A stretch of DNA of 64,000 nt, from contig JAXMBC010000001.1 of assembly GCA_046350055.1 (NCBI GenBank), positions 3,038,001 through 3,102,000 on the forward strand. The letters are read 5' to 3'. The position numbers and the translations under genes are program-made. Positions 18,036 through 26,364 of this stretch are shown here, one piece after another. The notes under the pieces are model-generated. The model did no database searches. It saw only the letters and a list, made by a program, of their open reading frames with translations, and was not told the DNA's origin. The stretch's first letter is position 1, and every line of letters starts with the position of its first letter. The stretch is from JAEUIE01 sp046350055 (lineage in GTDB: Bacteria; Planctomycetota; Planctomycetia; Gemmatales; HRBIN36).

Positions 18036-18849
18036 GGGAAAGGGGAGAAGAAATGCGGAAATGGATTTCGGTCAGTAGACTGTTGAACCGCCTTCGGGCT
18101 GTCCAGTGCAGGTAACGTAGGTCAGCACTGCTGCGAGCTTCTTCGACAGTGGTGGACGAGCGGTACATCAGCGTCTTAAAGAAGCGAATGCCATGTGGTG
18201 CGAAGGCCGCTTCATATTCATTGAAGATCAAACGCTCTTTCGCAGAGAGCGGTTGTTTGTTTCCATTACTGGGTGTTGTGGCCAATGCCAAAGCACCGAG
18301 AATCTTGATGTGCGGGTTCACCGCTTTTGCTTCGGTGATGATGCGTAGAACAGTCGGCAGACGCTCCACGCAGTCGGCTGTCAGTTCCACAGGGAGTACG
18401 ACATACTCGGCCGCGATGAGCCCCAATTCCACGATGTTGTCGAACTGGTTGGGGACATCCATCAAAATGTAGTCGAGGTCAGTGCCGATGAACCCCAGTC
18501 CATCAGCAAGCTTGCTGGAGTGCTCAGGAAAAAAGCGGAAGAAGCGTTGCTCATCTGGTGGGCACGGCGTCACACTCAGTCCCTCGATTCCGGTCTGGAC
18601 AATTGGTGGGGGAGCGAGCATCTCGGATTCTAAAAAGGACTTCAGATTGTCGTTCACTCCCGGCAATTTTTTCCCGAGGAAGTCGCGTGATGTTCCACAC
18701 TCCGGATCAAGGTCGACAACAAGGACGCGGTCGCCTCGTCGTGCCAGTGACAACGCGAGGAGGATGGTCGTTGTGGATTTTCCTACGCCGCCTTTGCCAT
18801 ACCAGAAGGCGAGTCTTACGGGGCCGGTGCGTGGTGTCGTGCCAGGCAT
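17980..18849 (-). CDS. parA: ParA-family partition ATPase
   Basis: 289 residues. The deviant Walker A KGGVGKST (K19-T26) with its signature lysine, then VLVVDLDPECGTSRDFLG and the Walker B strand DYILMDVPNQFDNIV identify a ParA/MinD-type ATPase. There is no long N-terminal HTH, so it resembles the short type Ib/chromosomal-like ParA. It positions the element in the cell by an ATP-dependent gradient with ParB. It is followed by the overlapping parB and preceded by a 430-base region holding the iterons, the likely site of regulation of both partition and replication. Confidence 0.9.
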   Translation of the reverse strand: MPGTTPRTGPVRLAFWYGKGGVGKSTTTILLALSLARRGDRVLVVDLDPECGTSRDFLGKKLPGVNDNLKSFLESEMLAPPPIVQTGIEGLSVTPCPPDEQRFFRFFPEHSSKLADGLGFIGTDLDYILMDVPNQFDNIVELGLIAAEYVVLPVELTADCVERLPTVLRIITEAKAVNPHIKILGALALATTPSNGNKQPLSAKERLIFNEYEAAFAPHGIRFFKTLMYRSSTTVEEARSSADLRYLHWTARRRFNSLLTEIHFRISSPLSHGNARHTQSSRKATAAVA

Positions 18850-19125
18850 CGGGAGTCACAGTACCTCGACGCATGCCAGGTCGCCAAGGGTGATCGCAAT
18901 CGCTGTAAGCGGCAGTCGTCCTTCTGCCTATTACATCAGTTCCATCAATAACGACTGTAGATCATAACTACAATAAACAGTTCTCTAACCGTTGTGTCTT
19001 TCGTGGAACGCTCGTGGTGGAAGAAAGACTAGCGGTCGTTTGCCAATAGTCAGATCAACCAAGGAACGCTCGTCAGTATTTGTTTGTTGAAACTGGCTTC
19101 CTTAAGCCAATGCATGGTCGTGCTC

Positions 19126-19147
19126 TGTATCGCTGCACCCACCAAGA
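19126..19147 (+). repeat. iteron 1 (degenerate)
   Basis: First of five copies of the consensus CGTATCGCCACACCCACC followed by AAAA. This copy has TGTATCGCTGCACCCACC, i.e. changes at the outer edge and in the core. Candidate Rep binding site. Confidence 0.75.
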
Positions 19148-19160
19148 ACGTAGAAAACTG

Positions 19161-19182
19161 CGTATCGCCACACCCACCAAAA
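19161..19182 (+). repeat. iteron 2
   Basis: Perfect copy of CGTATCGCCACACCCACC plus AAAA, 35 bases after the start of iteron 1. Confidence 0.85.
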
Positions 19183-19195
19183 AGAGATGGTTCCT

Positions 19196-19217
19196 CGTAA
19201 CGCCACACCCACCAAAA
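19196..19217 (+). repeat. iteron 3
   Basis: CGTAACGCCACACCCACC plus AAAA, one mismatch to the consensus; start 35 bases after iteron 2. Confidence 0.85.
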
Positions 19218-19219
19218 CA

Positions 19220-19240
19220 CGTATCGCCACACCCACAAAA
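19220..19240 (+). repeat. iteron 4
   Basis: CGTATCGCCACACCCAC followed by AAAA, lacking one C. It starts 24 bases after iteron 3, i.e. one helical turn less than the 35-base spacing. Confidence 0.85.
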
Positions 19241-19254
19241 TCAGTGCCATTCTC

Positions 19255-19274
19255 CGTATCGCCACACCCACTAG
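19255..19274 (+). repeat. iteron 5
   Basis: CGTATCGCCACACCCACT; its 3' A-tract is replaced by TAG. It starts 35 bases after iteron 4 and ends four bases from the stop codon of rep. Confidence 0.8.
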
Positions 19275-19277
19275 CTC

Positions 19278-20576
19278 TCAGCTATGAAAGAGGTTGTCGT
19301 AGAGTTCTTTCGATAATTGATTAGCCTCCACTTTGTCGAGGCCAGCCAGTCGTTCTTCCTTCTGAAGTGCGATGAACCAGTCAGGAGCCGGGTGATCATT
19401 CTGGAGTCGGTTCACATAAGCAGCGACCTCACTCTTGCTGAATGACTTGGGCCGGTGCTCCTTCTGAGCGAGGATGACCGCGATGTGCTTCTGCATCTTG
19501 TGGCGACCATGTTCAGACACAAGCCATCGGAAGGTGAGAGCATTCATCGGCTGCTTGTCTTCGTCACACAGTTCCTGACACTGAGCATAGAGAGCATCCG
19601 AGTCTAAGTTGCTGATGAGGGTCGGTGTCTCCTTGGCCTGCTTCGTGCGGAGAGCCGGGCCTCGGCTCCAGCGAAGCAGGAGCTCTCCTGAATGCGGACC
19701 GGACGTTGCTTTTTGAAAATACCCATTGAAAGCTGTCGAAGGGCGAATGAGTCCCAAGTCTTCAGCTTTAGCGAACATCGTTTTCAATTTCTGGAGACGA
19801 AGTCTCCCCAGCTGAGGGTCATCATCGTACCCAATTTGATGAATCGCAAACGCATCCGCCACGTACACCGAAGAGTTCAATTGATTCCAGCCATCACGGT
19901 TCGCGATGAGATAGAAGCGGCGCAGAACTGGAGAGAGCGTCTGGTAAAGATCAAAGTCAAATGAGAGCAATGCGGTGTTGCCGATCACTTTGAGGAACGT
20001 GGGATCCCATTCAAGAGTTACGGGACGACGCGATTGGGTGAAACGAGAAAGCGATGCTAGATTGAAGAAGCCAAAATTCGTGATGTCGTAGGTTTTTGTC
20101 TGCTTGTTCCAGCAGGCTGTGTTTGTGTACTTCACGTACGAGAAACGGAAGAGACGGCTGCGGATTCGCAAATAGTCCTTCTGGCATGTGGCGGGGAGTT
20201 TCAACAGGCTAGCGAGGAAATCGACGGTCATGAGTGTTTGTCCGTCTTCTGGTAATTCGGGTTGCTTCTTTAAGTAGGTGTAGAGGCCCAGAAATAAATC
20301 AAAGTCTTTCGGAGCCAAGCCGAAGGGAGCCGTGATGATCTGCGTGCCATTCTTACGGTTACCGTGGACATCGGTGTAAGCGAATTGCCTAGGGTAGTTA
20401 AGGTGCTGTCCAACTTCCAACTCAGCCAACGCAGCGTCTTCTTTTAAGTGGATGAAGCCCGGATGGTCTCGTAGCCTTATCGCATTGAATTCCAAAGGAC
20501 AGAACGCGGCCTTAATGAAGTCGAGTCCTGCATACGCCATTCGTGGGGCCCGTGCTTTTGGGGAGTGTTCTTTCAT
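19278..20576 (-). CDS. plasmid replication initiator (Rep)
   Basis: 432 residues. The body resembles RepA-like winged-helix initiators: the long segment APKDFDLFLGLYTYLKK...MTVDFLASLLKL reads as the first winged helix. A second segment follows (LSFDFDLYQTLSPVLRRFYLIANRD...LGRLRLQKLKTMFAKAEDLGLI). Similar planctomycete proteins are usually annotated replication initiator protein A (PF10134-like). The function is strongly supported by five phased iterons immediately after its stop codon and by parA/parB/dnaB downstream in the same orientation. It would bind the iterons, melt the origin and load the DnaB encoded nearby. The family call is from pattern and context, not from a search. Confidence 0.8.
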   Translation of the reverse strand: MKEHSPKARAPRMAYAGLDFIKAAFCPLEFNAIRLRDHPGFIHLKEDAALAELEVGQHLNYPRQFAYTDVHGNRKNGTQIITAPFGLAPKDFDLFLGLYTYLKKQPELPEDGQTLMTVDFLASLLKLPATCQKDYLRIRSRLFRFSYVKYTNTACWNKQTKTYDITNFGFFNLASLSRFTQSRRPVTLEWDPTFLKVIGNTALLSFDFDLYQTLSPVLRRFYLIANRDGWNQLNSSVYVADAFAIHQIGYDDDPQLGRLRLQKLKTMFAKAEDLGLIRPSTAFNGYFQKATSGPHSGELLLRWSRGPALRTKQAKETPTLISNLDSDALYAQCQELCDEDKQPMNALTFRWLVSEHGRHKMQKHIAVILAQKEHRPKSFSKSEVAAYVNRLQNDHPAPDWFIALQKEERLAGLDKVEANQLSKELYDNLFHS

Positions 20577-20681
20577 GCAGGCAAGAACAATACGTGCGCA
20601 GCCGGATCGATTCCAGTGCGATGGGCAAGTTGTGTGTTCAGGAAGTAATCAGGGCAGCAAGCTGGCAACCGATCAATGTGA

Positions 20682-21029
20682 CTACGCTGATTTTGTGCAA
20701 TCCGGGCAACAACCGAGAAAGTTCCAGCTCATTCCATCGTCGGGTGCAATCTCCGTCCAACCTTCGGCCATGGCGTTCGTATACGACTCGGGACCATCGC
20801 GATCGCACCCTGTACAGATCAGGCTAAAGGCCTTTGTCTCCAAGGCATTTTGCAATTCGATTCGCAGTGCTTCCTGGTATTCCCCAAGCAGCCGAACCGT
20901 TTCATCAGTTCGTTCTTGTTCGGTGACATCGGCATCTAAACGAAGGGTAACAAGTTCCTGACAAATGGTCTTAGAACTGCGTTGCATGAAACCGAGAATA
21001 GCCTTTGTGCATCCATGTTCCAAGAACAT
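20682..21029 (-). CDS. hypothetical protein with C-terminal cysteine pairs
   Basis: 115 residues, not recognised. The N-terminal two thirds is helical and acidic (ELVTLRLDADVTEQERTDETVRLLGEYQEAL). The last 45 residues hold CTGC and CCPDC, spaced like a zinc knuckle interrupted by a 35-residue insert. The start is uncertain: the ATG at 21029 has AAGGA rather far upstream, and an internal ATG at 20987 is possible. It lies 105 bases upstream of rep on the same strand, so it may be co-transcribed with rep and could influence copy number; that is inference. Confidence 0.5.
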   Translation of the reverse strand: MFLEHGCTKAILGFMQRSSKTICQELVTLRLDADVTEQERTDETVRLLGEYQEALRIELQNALETKAFSLICTGCDRDGPESYTNAMAEGWTEIAPDDGMSWNFLGCCPDCTKSA

Positions 21030-21114
21030 CAGATGTTTAGAAATCCTTGTTACGCTTGGCGAACCGTTTTCTTCGAGCTATGTCATTCTTAAATCGCGTC
21101 GCTGAGCAGGAACT

Positions 21115-22095
21115 ATGCAAACTCTCGAAGTGTATGTAGAGCAGCTCGATGTAGCAGCGTCTTTGTTGAACTCAGACGACACGACGTCTTATCGTTTGGC
21201 CTTGATACTCACCGACAACATTGTGGAGCTCTTAAGTCACAATGCCTGCGTACACTTGTTCTCGAAATACAACTACTTTGATTTTGATACTCTGGCACCA
21301 GTGGACAGGTCCAAAAAGGAGGCTGCACTAGGCCAGAAGCTTGCGCCTAAAATTGAGTTCCATAAGCAGCGAGGCGTCATTACTGAAGATCAAGCTGCAT
21401 ATTGCAATGCTGCACACGCCATTCGGAATGAGTCATATCACACAGGCGTGATGCAAGGTGAAGTGTTGCTCCCCATTGCATTCGAATATCATTCCATTGC
21501 ACTTGCTCTGTTTGAACGATTCTTCCAACGGTCGGTCTCCATTCAATGGGGAAAGAAGCACGCCTGTCTGGATAAGCATTTGGCTGGAACTGTTGGATTG
21601 TTCCCAGGTTCTCCAGAGTATATTCGTGCCATCACCTCTTCTCTCAGTTCGTGCCGCAGGCCGCTTCAGGTTCGATTGCAAGACGCATTAAGTCACGCCA
21701 TCATCGATAGAGTAAACGTTATCCTGGAAATGATCGAATACATTGCATCAGGACAAAACCCAAAGCAAACGCTCGAGCAAGAAATCACCAAGATCCAATA
21801 CTGGAATGAGTTCGGGAAAATCTGTCCCGAAGAAGGGTTCACACTCAATTCCCCCGAACACCTGCTATTCCAGCAGAAAATGACACAGTTTCATGCTGAG
21901 TTCAGAGCCAAGGTGTCTCTGAAGACCATCCAGAGTTGGCAGAAGCGAGCAGGTCTCCTTGTTACCGAGAAAAACCTCGGCAAGGCATTGAGTAAGTACA
22001 TGGATTTGATTCGTGACTTCCGTGGCTTTGAACAATATGCCTCTCAATCTTGTTCATCTTTCGATATGGCAGTCGAAATGCAAATGGACAGATGA
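21115..22095 (+). CDS. HEPN-motif protein of unknown function
   Basis: 326 residues, soluble and mostly helical. The motif AHAIRNESYHTG gives R104-N-E-S-Y-H109, the Rx4H signature of HEPN ribonuclease/nucleotide-binding domains, preceded by helices rich in conserved-looking Leu/Asn positions. The C-terminal 140 residues (LEQEITKIQYWNEFG...VSLKTIQSWQKRAG) may include a DNA-binding helix pair (ISLKTIQSW-like) but no named domain. It is followed on the same strand by a small membrane protein (88-base gap). HEPN proteins often act as RNases in toxin-antitoxin or abortive-infection systems. The motif alone is weak evidence, so I keep the function open. Confidence 0.6.
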   Translation: MQTLEVYVEQLDVAASLLNSDDTTSYRLALILTDNIVELLSHNACVHLFSKYNYFDFDTLAPVDRSKKEAALGQKLAPKIEFHKQRGVITEDQAAYCNAAHAIRNESYHTGVMQGEVLLPIAFEYHSIALALFERFFQRSVSIQWGKKHACLDKHLAGTVGLFPGSPEYIRAITSSLSSCRRPLQVRLQDALSHAIIDRVNVILEMIEYIASGQNPKQTLEQEITKIQYWNEFGKICPEEGFTLNSPEHLLFQQKMTQFHAEFRAKVSLKTIQSWQKRAGLLVTEKNLGKALSKYMDLIRDFRGFEQYASQSCSSFDMAVEMQMDR

Positions 22096-22183
22096 GCCAT
22101 GGTAATCCTTTCGATAGTTCGAGAGGCTGTAGCAAGAAAGCTTGGCTGGGCAAAGAGTTCGTTGTTTGTGATACACTCGACGC

Positions 22184-22735
22184 ATGCCTACCCGCGAAGC
22201 TCCCATCAATGATTTCGGGTTGATTATTGCATACGTTTTGCCGGGGTTACTTGCCTTGCATGGTGCTGGGTACTTCATTGTCCCCATCCATCTGCTAATA
22301 GATCCCTCCAGACAACAGCCTTCCGTTGCGGGCTTTCTATTGGTGACTCTAGCATCGATAGGATTTGGTCTGCTGATGAGTACGGTGAGATGGTTGGTAA
22401 TTGATTCTCTTCATCATCGAACGGGCGTCCTGCCAACATCCTGGGATTTCTCCAAGCTCCAGGAGAACATTGGAGCGTTTGATCTGCTCGTCAGTTATCA
22501 ATACCGCTACTACCAGTTCTATGGCAATGGCTTAGTCGCACTACTCTGGTGGTGGACAGTACGACGCATCAAACTGGGAGTGCCGATGTTCGCATACAAC
22601 ATCATCGATGTATGGGTTTGCGTCGCGGCCGTGCTGCTGTTTCTGGGATCTCGCGATACGCTCACCAAATACTATCAACGAAAAAGCAGGGTGCTTGCGG
22701 GAAATCATGAAGATCGAGCCAGCCTCATGGCATGA
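22184..22735 (+). CDS. four-helix integral membrane protein
   Basis: 183 residues with about four membrane segments: FGLIIAYVLPGLLALHGAGYF (11-31), VAGFLLVTLASIGFGLLMSTV (48-68), YGNGLVALLWWWTV (113-126) and IIDVWVCVAAVLLFLG (139-154). The motif YRYYQFYGN before helix 3 is striking, and I have the impression it is conserved in similar uncharacterised proteins. No SD precedes the ATG. It follows the HEPN-motif gene and its 3' end overlaps the convergent XRE gene by 11 bases. As a small multi-spanning protein next to a possible RNase and a regulator it could be a membrane effector, but no functional domain is recognised. Confidence 0.65.
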   Translation: MPTREAPINDFGLIIAYVLPGLLALHGAGYFIVPIHLLIDPSRQQPSVAGFLLVTLASIGFGLLMSTVRWLVIDSLHHRTGVLPTSWDFSKLQENIGAFDLLVSYQYRYYQFYGNGLVALLWWWTVRRIKLGVPMFAYNIIDVWVCVAAVLLFLGSRDTLTKYYQRKSRVLAGNHEDRASLMA

Positions 22736-22934
22736 GTTTGGTCAGCGGAATACCTAATGCCTCGGCAAGCTTGTGGATGTTCAGCAGCGAAATATTGCAG
22801 GTGCCGCGTTCTACTAGGCTCACATAGGTCCTATGTAGCCCTGCCAATTCCGCAAGTTTTTCCTGTGACACGCCTTTCTTAAGCCGCATCGCTTTTAATT
22901 TCGATGCAAATGCGGTGAGTACGGGATGCACCAT
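22725..22934 (-). CDS. XRE-family transcriptional regulator
   Basis: 69 residues made almost wholly of one Cro/C1-type helix-turn-helix: LKAMRLKKGVSQEKLAELAGLHRTYVSLVERGTCNISLLNIHKLAEALGI. GAGGA seven bases before the ATG confirms the start. Its size and the R-T-Y-V-S-x-x-E-R-G recognition helix resemble controller (C) proteins and antitoxin-type repressors. It is convergent with the membrane-protein gene (11-base overlap) and divergent from a 43-residue basic peptide gene. The intervening 109 bases hold a perfect palindrome at 23003-23019 that is its most likely operator. Confidence 0.88.
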   Translation of the reverse strand: MVHPVLTAFASKLKAMRLKKGVSQEKLAELAGLHRTYVSLVERGTCNISLLNIHKLAEALGIPLTKLMP

Positions 22935-23002
22935 TTCCGTTTCCTCGGAGGATTTCCTTGGACGAAACTGTGGTGCATTGCATAAAATACATCTACAGTA
23001 TT

Positions 23003-23019
23003 TACGTTACGGTAACGTA
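23003..23019. promoter_or_regulatory. palindromic operator between XRE gene and basic peptide gene
   Basis: Perfect 8-bp arms TACGTTAC and GTAACGTA around a single G. It lies 69 bases upstream of the XRE start and 25 bases upstream of the divergent small gene, the placement expected for an autoregulatory repressor site controlling both directions. Confidence 0.65.
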
Positions 23020-23043
23020 TATGCATCAACAGGAGGCAGTGCC

Positions 23044-23175
23044 ATGAACAAACGGAATGGGCCAATCATGACCAACGGTAGCGGTCATCACGGGGACACC
23101 CGTGGCGGAAAGAAAAAGACGGAGACCCGTCGGAAAACGACCTCGACGAAGGCGAAGAAACAACCCAAGAAGTAA
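23044..23175 (+). CDS. 43-residue highly basic peptide
   Basis: Short gene with an excellent SD (AGGAGG, seven bases before the ATG), 43 residues, and its own rho-independent terminator 21 bases after the stop, so it is very likely expressed. The product begins MNKRNGPIMTNG and its second half is Lys/Arg/Thr-rich (GGKKKTETRRKTTSTKAKK), like a histone-tail or nucleic-acid-binding peptide. No signal peptide. It is divergent from the XRE regulator with a palindrome between them, suggesting control by that repressor. Family not recognised. Confidence 0.65.
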   Translation: MNKRNGPIMTNGSGHHGDTRGGKKKTETRRKTTSTKAKKQPKK

Positions 23176-23195
23176 TTGCCCGTAGAGACAGTTCA

Positions 23196-23223
23196 CCCAC
23201 CAGCTTCCACTGGTGGGTTTTTT
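23196..23223 (+). terminator. rho-independent terminator
   Basis: 8-bp stem CCCACCAG / CTGGTGGG, six-base loop, followed by TTTTTTC. Ends the basic-peptide transcript. Confidence 0.9.
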
Positions 23224-23380
23224 CTTGGCAGAGGGTGCCCATTGCATCAATGCAGTTGGTTCATTTCTTCCTTCCTCATTGCGCTTTCAGTGCAAACATT
23301 AAGCAGTGGATATCCATTGAGGGCCACAGATCGTAGTCTGATTTCGGGTTACCAATAGTTTCATGAGTGGAGGCAGGTCG

Positions 23381-24034
23381 ATGAAATCCGAGAAACAAAC
23401 ACAAGACTCATCTTCCCGCCTACAGCTAATAATCGACTTTGAAGCAATTGACTTGGACGACCTAGCAGAACTTTTGACGGCAATTCGTTCGGTTGCATTT
23501 CGAGCTCTAATCAAACACCTAAGAACGATGGAAACAAAGGAAGGGTATCAGCCTCTTTCTTGGTTATCTATCTCCTACCGCAAGTTCATGGAAGGGTTAT
23601 TTCGAAAGGAGATGTACATTCCAGAACTGCATTATCGACGGCGCTGGTGGCCCGATTTTGAGTTTGACAGAATGAATGAAGAGGAGCCTCCATTTTTTGA
23701 AGAATGGACGAAATATGCAGCAAGAAAACACAACTTAGAGATTCGCAGTATTACCCTGGGCAGCTATGACTTTGCGGTTTTCATTGCAGGAATGCTCTTC
23801 ATTGCTGGCCCGCAAGACTGGGCTGTGAATTACTCTCTAGCCAAGGACGTCACAAACCAGATCATTGCCTTTATAAGGGACGGGATCCTCCACCCAAAAC
23901 CCAAAGGCCATCTTGAATCCGTTCCAGACATTGTCGAGAGGCTTGCAAAGAACTCAAGGATTACAAAATTGGAGATCCGTGCCAATGATGTAAGTGTTAA
24001 CGTCAAGGCTGAGTTTCAGAAGAGGAAACAATAA
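23381..24034 (+). CDS. hypothetical protein with a hydrophobic segment
   Basis: 217 residues starting MKSEKQTQ; GTGGAGG seven bases upstream favours this ATG over the in-frame one at 23363. The N-terminal third (LQLIIDFEAIDLDDLAELLTAIRSVAFRAL) is acidic/helical. The centre is rich in Trp/Tyr/Glu, and residues about 125-148 (IRSITLGSYDFAVFIAGMLFIAGP) could be a membrane helix preceded by a strand. I do not recognise a family; the 'strand, then hydrophobic helix' layout is seen in several uncharacterised proteins of mobile regions. It is transcribed toward the end of the CadA gene with 78 bases between them and may belong with the neighbouring HEPN/XRE genes. Confidence 0.55.
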   Translation: MKSEKQTQDSSSRLQLIIDFEAIDLDDLAELLTAIRSVAFRALIKHLRTMETKEGYQPLSWLSISYRKFMEGLFRKEMYIPELHYRRRWWPDFEFDRMNEEEPPFFEEWTKYAARKHNLEIRSITLGSYDFAVFIAGMLFIAGPQDWAVNYSLAKDVTNQIIAFIRDGILHPKPKGHLESVPDIVERLAKNSRITKLEIRANDVSVNVKAEFQKRKQ

Positions 24035-24112
24035 GGATGAGCGTGCTGAGTCTAGCGCGAAATACCATCAGCACGTAACTGTATGGTCTCCGCACCCATC
24101 GATAAAGTGTAG

Positions 24113-26299
24113 TTAGCGTGCCCTGAGTAGTCTTAGGCCATTGCCAATTACTAAAAGCGAAGCTCCAGTATCGGCGGCAATGGCTAGCCACAACGACGCG
24201 AAACCAAAAAGTGTAAGAATGACAAATACAGCTTTCACACTCAAAGCAAAGACAATGTTCTGTTTGATGATTGTCAACGCACGACGTGAATGGCGGATGA
24301 GCCAGGGTAAACGAGACAGGTCATCGGTCATGAATGCTACATCCGCCGTCTCGATGGCTGCGTCGCTTCCAATCCCTCCCATGGCAATACCAATCGTTGC
24401 CCTGGCCAGCGATGGTGCATCGTTGATACCATCGCCCACCATCGCAACCTGATGGTATTCCTTCACTAATTCGTCTAGTGCAGCGACTTTGTCGGCTGGT
24501 AGTAGCTCACTCCGGAAGCCATCGAGCGGCAAGGTGGAGGCGATACGTTCGGCAGTCGATTGGTTATCGCCTGTCAGCATCACTAGCTGTCGAATGCCCA
24601 GCTGCTTCAACTCCTGTAGGGCCGCCGGAGTGGAGGAACGAACGCGATCAGCAAGAACGATGAACCCACAAACATGCTTGTCATTACCGATAATCACCAC
24701 TGACTGCCCTTCGGCAGTCATCGCTACGAGCTTGTCATGTACATCAGCGGTTTCTTCTTTACGTTCTTCTAAATATCGATGTGAGCCGATCCAGTATGGT
24801 TTGCCTGCATAGTTCCCGGTTGCTCCTTTACCAGGTATTGCTTGGACCTGTTGTGCCGGAACAAAAAGAACATTCTTCTCACGAGCATATGCCACAATGG
24901 CTTTGGCTAGCGGGTGTGTGCTATGTGCTTCCATAGCTGCTGCACGCTCCAGAAGTTCTGCCTCGGTGTGCGTGTCTAAGGGCACGACCTTCACTACTCT
25001 CGGCGTTCCTTCCGTGATCGTTCCGGTCTTATCCATGGCAACTGCTTGTAAGTGAGCCGGTGCTTCAACGAACTGCCCGCCCTTGATAAGGATGCCGTTG
25101 CGTGCGGCTGACGCCAGTGCTGCCACTATGGTCACAGGTGTAGAGATCACCAGTGCGCAGGGGCAAGCGATCACCAGGAGTACCAAGGCACGATACAGCC
25201 AAGAAGAAAGGTCGCCGCCAATGAAGAGCGGGCCACAGATAAGTATGAGGACCGAGAGAAGGATCACCGATGGCGTGTAGTAGCGGGCAAAGGTTTCGAC
25301 CCACTGTTCCGAGGGAGCACGCTTACTCTGAGCTTCGCCGACGAGTCGTATGATGTGTGCCAGGGCCGTATCGCCAGAACCCTTGGTGCTTTCCACTTTC
25401 AAAGTTCCCGAACCATTCACTGTGCCGGCGAATACGCCGTCTCCTGCCTTCTTGGGAACCGGGGCACTTTCGCCGGTCAACGGAGATTGGTCAACTTCGC
25501 TCTCGCCGTCTTTGATCACGCCATCCAGTGGGAAGCGTTGGCCGGGTCGCACGAGAAAAAGGCTACCTACAGCAACTTGTTCCGGGGGCACCGTGGATTC
25601 GGAGCCATCTTTTGACAGAAGGGTAACGGTCGGTGCCGCGATATCGAGCAATCGGGCAACGGCATTGCGGGCACGGGCAATGCTCCATGCCTCAAGTGCC
25701 AGAGATAACATAAAGAGAAAGGCTACCGTTGCACCTTCCAGCCACTCGCCGATGGCAATGGCACCTGCCACCGCTATCACCATGAGGAGGTTCATATCGG
25801 GTCTGACTCGTCGAAGTGCAAGCCAGGCCTTGGGCAAAAAGCTCCAGACCCCCACAATGATAGACAATACATAAAGAATGCGTGCCAGGACGGGCACTAC
25901 TTCCATAGCTCCGGGACCCTCGGAAGCAAAAACAGACCGCAACCCGCCACCTTGCACGACATGAATCCCAAAGCCCGCCAAAGCTAACAGCCCGCATGCC
26001 ATCGTGAGAATGGTAATCTTGCGTCGGTGCTGGTCATGATCAAAGGGCTTTGCTGAAGGCGAACTAGATACTTCCTGAGCCTTCATTCCGAGGCGATTGA
26101 CAGCATTAACAACGGCAGCCGAGTCGACAGATACACCATCGCTTCGGTGAATGGTCATCTGCTGATTGAGAAGATCAAAGCTGAGATTCTGCTGCCCACC
26201 GACTAGAGGCCCGACCTCTGCATTGAGGAGAGTGATTTCCTCAGCACAGTCGAGGCCTTGTACTTGAAAGCGAGCCGAGTTGGTTGTGGTATTGCTCAT
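24113..26299 (-). CDS. cadA: heavy-metal P-type ATPase, CadA/ZntA type
   Basis: 728 residues. An N-terminal heavy-metal domain carries GLDCAEE in place of the usual GMxCxxC, as in many Zn/Cd/Pb exporters. The membrane motif IACPCALVIS (near residue 380) defines P1B metal binding, DKTGTITEG holds the phosphorylated Asp near 421, and GDGINDAPSLA is the hinge motif. Eight membrane helices are expected, and the C-terminal GASLLVIGNGLRLLR is typical of P1B-2 (Zn2+/Cd2+/Pb2+) pumps. It would expel divalent metal from the cytoplasm, feeding the RND system encoded upstream in the same leftward operon, from which it is the last gene. GAGGTG precedes the start by ten bases. Exact metal is inferred. Confidence 0.92.
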   Translation of the reverse strand: MSNTTTNSARFQVQGLDCAEEITLLNAEVGPLVGGQQNLSFDLLNQQMTIHRSDGVSVDSAAVVNAVNRLGMKAQEVSSSPSAKPFDHDQHRRKITILTMACGLLALAGFGIHVVQGGGLRSVFASEGPGAMEVVPVLARILYVLSIIVGVWSFLPKAWLALRRVRPDMNLLMVIAVAGAIAIGEWLEGATVAFLFMLSLALEAWSIARARNAVARLLDIAAPTVTLLSKDGSESTVPPEQVAVGSLFLVRPGQRFPLDGVIKDGESEVDQSPLTGESAPVPKKAGDGVFAGTVNGSGTLKVESTKGSGDTALAHIIRLVGEAQSKRAPSEQWVETFARYYTPSVILLSVLILICGPLFIGGDLSSWLYRALVLLVIACPCALVISTPVTIVAALASAARNGILIKGGQFVEAPAHLQAVAMDKTGTITEGTPRVVKVVPLDTHTEAELLERAAAMEAHSTHPLAKAIVAYAREKNVLFVPAQQVQAIPGKGATGNYAGKPYWIGSHRYLEERKEETADVHDKLVAMTAEGQSVVIIGNDKHVCGFIVLADRVRSSTPAALQELKQLGIRQLVMLTGDNQSTAERIASTLPLDGFRSELLPADKVAALDELVKEYHQVAMVGDGINDAPSLARATIGIAMGGIGSDAAIETADVAFMTDDLSRLPWLIRHSRRALTIIKQNIVFALSVKAVFVILTLFGFASLWLAIAADTGASLLVIGNGLRLLRAR

Positions 26300-26364
26300 G
26301 TTGCTAGTTCACCTCAAAGCTGAAGCCATCGTCAATCACAATGTCCCTGGAATTCCCCGGAGAG

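Larger units (their letters stand above)
18960..19277. other. putative plasmid replication origin (iteron array)
   Basis: Non-coding stretch between the rep stop codon (19278) and the parA start (18849), with five directly repeated 18-22 bp iterons spaced 35, 35, 24 and 35 bases. Iteron arrays beside a rep gene are the standard origin of theta-replicating plasmids. The stretch 18960-19125 is comparatively A/T-rich and could be the unwinding element. No DnaA box (TTATCCACA) was recognised. Confidence 0.75.

Noticed and set aside
19126..19274. Regular repeats that could suggest a CRISPR array
   Set aside because: Repeats are only 18-22 bases, spacers are 2-15 bases and vary in length, there are no cas genes, and the array abuts rep: these are iterons.
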